Source of the DNA: Bacteroidaceae bacterium
GTDB taxonomy: Bacteria; Bacteroidota; Bacteroidia; Bacteroidales; Bacteroidaceae
Reading direction: 5' to 3'
Length of the DNA: 42,700 bases
Assembly (NCBI GenBank): GCA_017960985.1
Contig: JAGCYD010000007.1
Span: 1 to 42,700 of the forward strand
The first letter of the stretch is position 1. Every line of letters begins with the position of its first letter. The notes beneath the pieces were generated by a model. That model saw only the letters and a list, made by a program, of their open reading frames with translations. It was not told the origin of the DNA and made no database searches. The position numbers and the translations under genes were made by a program. Positions 40,612-42,700 of this stretch are shown in pieces.

Positions 40612-41829
40612 ATAATGGCCCCCGTAGGCTCGCCGGAATGTCTGGCGGCAGCCTTGCGTGCAGGTGCCGATAGCATCTACTTCGGTATTGAACACCTGAA
40701 CATGCGTGCCCATTCGGCTTCGGCATTTACCATCAACGATTTGAAGCGTATTGCGCGTGAGTGTCGTGCCTGTGGGGTAAAGAGTTACTTGACGGTAAAT
40801 ACCATCATCTACGACAACGACCTTACCCTGATGCGACAGATACTGGATGCTGCCCGGCAGGCGGAGATTAGTGCCGTGATTGCCTCGGATGTGGCGGTGA
40901 TGACCTATTGCCGACAAATCGGACTGGAAGTTCACCTAAGCACCCAACTGAATATTTCCAATATCGAGGCACTGCGTTTCTATGCCCAGTTTGCCGATGT
41001 CGTGGTGTTGGCTCGTGAACTGAATATGGAGCAGGTGGCAGAGATATACCGACAGATACAGGAGGAACATATCTGTGGCCCCAGTGGTGAGTTGGTACGC
41101 ATCGAGATGTTCTGTCACGGAGCCTTGTGTATGGCGGTCAGCGGGAAGTGCTACCTCAGTCTGAACAACCTCGGTCGCTCTGCCAACCGTGGTGAGTGTA
41201 TGCAGTTGTGCCGTCGTTCCTATACCGTTCGCGACATAGAGACGGGAACAGAACTGACTGTGGATAACAAATACATCATGAGTCCCAAAGACCTGAAGAC
41301 CATCGCCTTTATCGACAAGATGATGGAGGCTGGTGTTCGGGTGTTCAAGATAGAGGGCCGTGCGCGTGGTGCGGAGTATGTCGATACCGTAGTGCGCTGT
41401 TACCGGGAAGCGATACAGAGTGTTGTGGAAGGTACTTTTACCGAGGAGAAGGTGAAGGGCTGGGACGAACGCCTTGGGCGTGTGTTCAATCGTGGTTTCT
41501 GGGACGGCTACTATCAGGGACAGTTCCTCGGAGAGTGGACGGATAGACATGGCTCGGCTGCCACGGAGAAGAAGACCTATTGTGGCAAGGGCGTGCGCTA
41601 CTACTCAAAGTTGGGTGTAGCAGAATTCAAGATAGAGGCCTGCGAGTTGCATCGCGGTGACCGCATACTTGTTACAGGGCCTACTACGGGAGCCGTATAT
41701 GCTTCGGTTGAAGAGATCCGCTACGACCTTCATCCCGTGGAAGTGGCAAAGAAAAGCTGGCACATTAGCATCCCTATTGGGACAAAGATACGCCGTAATG
41801 ACAAACTATTTATCATATCAGAATCATGA
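40594..41829 (+). CDS. U32-family peptidase-like protein (TrhP/YegQ-type)
   Basis: The 411 residues match the U32 family: FEIMAPVGSPECLAAALRAGADSIYFG at the start, VHLSTQLNISN, ELNMEQVAEIYRQI, the cysteine-rich FCHGALCMAVSGKCYLS...GECMQLCRRSY and FKIEGRARGAEYV. Many U32 proteins act in RNA modification (for example hydroxylation of tRNA uridine 34 or of 23S rRNA) rather than as proteases, and the pairing with dusB favours tRNA modification; this is inference. The first codons (MNYEF) come from the 7-bp repeat; an in-frame ATG at 40615 (MAPVGS) is an alternative start. It overlaps the next gene by ATGA. Confidence 0.93.
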   Translation: MNYEFEIMAPVGSPECLAAALRAGADSIYFGIEHLNMRAHSASAFTINDLKRIARECRACGVKSYLTVNTIIYDNDLTLMRQILDAARQAEISAVIASDVAVMTYCRQIGLEVHLSTQLNISNIEALRFYAQFADVVVLARELNMEQVAEIYRQIQEEHICGPSGELVRIEMFCHGALCMAVSGKCYLSLNNLGRSANRGECMQLCRRSYTVRDIETGTELTVDNKYIMSPKDLKTIAFIDKMMEAGVRVFKIEGRARGAEYVDTVVRCYREAIQSVVEGTFTEEKVKGWDERLGRVFNRGFWDGYYQGQFLGEWTDRHGSAATEKKTYCGKGVRYYSKLGVAEFKIEACELHRGDRILVTGPTTGAVYASVEEIRYDLHPVEVAKKSWHISIPIGTKIRRNDKLFIISES

Positions 41830-42700
41830 AAAAGCAATTTTCAACCCATCGTGTGATGGTGCGTAAGTATATGGCCCTCTGCCTTTCCCTTCTTGTTGGA
41901 GGAACGGCTGTGGCTCAACAAGATAGTGTCCGTTTGGACGAAATCGTAGTGACGGGTGCCCGTGACTCCGTGGATGTGCGGCATCTGCCCTTTACGGTGA
42001 CGGTTATCGATCGTGAGCAACTGACAAAGAACCAACAGCCCAACATCCTTTATACCGTCAGTCAGCAAGTACCGGGATTGTTCGTTACATCCCGTTCGAT
42101 GATGGGCTACGGTGTTTCCACAGGTGCGGCAGGCGGTATCAATCTGCGTGGCGTATCGGGTGGTGCAGGCCAGTTGCTTGTACTCATCGACGGTCATCCC
42201 CAATATCAGGGTATCTATGGACATCCCATCGCCGATAGTTACCAGACTTTGATGGCAGAGCGCGTAGAGATACTTCGCGGTCCTGCTTCGATGCTTTATG
42301 GAAGCAATGCAATGGGCGGTGTGATAAACATTGTCACACGAGGGATGCACGAAGACGGCGTGCGTACGCAGTTGAATCTCGGTGCAGGTAGTTATGCGAC
42401 GATACAGAGCGAAGCATCTAACCAAGTGCGCAAGGGCAAGTTCTTCTCTACCGTGGCTGCCCAGTACAATCGTTCGGACAACCATCGTCCGCGTATGGGC
42501 TTTGAACAATATGGCGGCTATGCCAAGGTGGGCTACGACCTGTCGCAACACTGGACAACCTATGCCGATGTGGATATCACCCACTTTAACTCGTCTTATC
42601 CTGGCCCTACAACCGAACCACGCTACGATGCCGACCAATGGATAACACGCGGTGTAGCTTCGGCTGCTGTGGAGAATCATTATGCCAAGACCAGCGGCGC
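41826..42700 (+). CDS. TonB-dependent receptor, truncated at the window edge
   Basis: The first 291 residues of an outer-membrane receptor are visible. There is a signal peptide (to about residue 31, ending AVAQQ) and a TonB box-like VRLDEIVVTGARDS. The plug domain is typical: LPFTVTVIDREQL, GINLRGVSGGAGQLLVLIDGHPQYQGIYG and VEILRGPASMLYGSNAMGGVINIVTR. The first barrel strands follow. The short N-terminus without a carboxypeptidase-like domain resembles siderophore, heme or cobalamin receptors rather than SusC. The ATG overlaps the U32 stop (41826-41829), an odd operon partner. The 3' part lies beyond the window. Confidence 0.93.
   Translation, partial: MKKQFSTHRVMVRKYMALCLSLLVGGTAVAQQDSVRLDEIVVTGARDSVDVRHLPFTVTVIDREQLTKNQQPNILYTVSQQVPGLFVTSRSMMGYGVSTGAAGGINLRGVSGGAGQLLVLIDGHPQYQGIYGHPIADSYQTLMAERVEILRGPASMLYGSNAMGGVINIVTRGMHEDGVRTQLNLGAGSYATIQSEASNQVRKGKFFSTVAAQYNRSDNHRPRMGFEQYGGYAKVGYDLSQHWTTYADVDITHFNSSYPGPTTEPRYDADQWITRGVASAAVENHYAKTSG

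Overview
The window looks like a chromosomal segment of a gut Bacteroidales, most likely Prevotella/Segatella. The reasons are: promoters of the Bacteroidetes type (TTTG, about 18-20 nt, then TAnnTTTG) in front of many genes; secreted proteins ending in the 'YDLsGRr...KGIYIiNGKKvvk' sorting-tail style; a fused SecDF; DUF3822 next to rsmD; and the rpmF-fabH-era-der gene order. No phage, integrase, transposase or CRISPR array is visible. Most genes are core housekeeping and envelope genes.

Layout. 1-3.8 kb (minus): 3'-truncated class I fumarase and a large secreted Ig-like/chitobiase-like protein. 3.9-11.1 kb (minus): one probable operon, argS - four-helix-bundle gene - RNase H - MsbA-like ABC exporter - LTA-synthase-like sulfatase-fold enzyme - LpxL-like acyltransferase. 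11.2-20.3 kb: HU (minus), then rhomboid protease, membrane-anchored EEP-family enzyme, SecDF and a large outer-membrane barrel protein (plus). 20.3-22.2 kb (minus): a pilin-like hypothetical, DUF3822 and rsmD, overlapping. 22.3-24.9 kb: RecD-like helicase (plus), tRNA-Leu(UAG) and lptB (minus). 24.9-27 kb (plus): mlaE - four-helix-bundle gene - mlaF. 27-32.3 kb (minus): lipoprotein, der, era, fabH, rpmF and an orphan sensor kinase. 32.5-34.8 kb (plus): an AT-rich patch with a dockerin-bearing secreted protein, a sorting-tail secreted protein and a 54-residue small ORF. 34.9-42.7 kb (plus): Lrp regulator, a C26-M19 peptidase fusion, M28 peptidase, sufE, a third four-helix-bundle gene, dusB, a U32 protein and a truncated TonB-dependent receptor.

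The most unusual signal is at gene junctions. All three genes of the S23/IVP four-helix-bundle family (8841-9218, 25802-26173, 38658-39500) sit between collinear housekeeping genes, and each is bracketed by its own short-period repeat: 7 bp (TGAACTR), 11 bp (TTAACTCCCCT) and 9 bp (GARTAATCN). Two of them have perfect terminal inverted repeats (20 bp and 13 bp). The same repeats also occur without a gene: the identical 13-bp inverted repeat recurs in a 62-bp 'empty' form between rpmF and fabH, the 9-bp repeat at fabH/era and M28/sufE, and a close 7-bp relative at dusB/U32. This resembles the architecture of 23S rRNA intervening sequences (inverted ends around an S23 gene), but placed in mRNA junctions. 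Separately, a palindromic element has been inserted in frame in both Era and DusB, where it encodes the same PNPSP peptide.

Functionally the segment combines translation and ribosome maturation (argS, rsmD, era, der, rpmF, dusB, tRNA-Leu) with envelope construction (MsbA-like, LpxL-like, LptB, MlaEF, SecDF, fabH). All functions are inferred from motifs read by eye; no database search was run.
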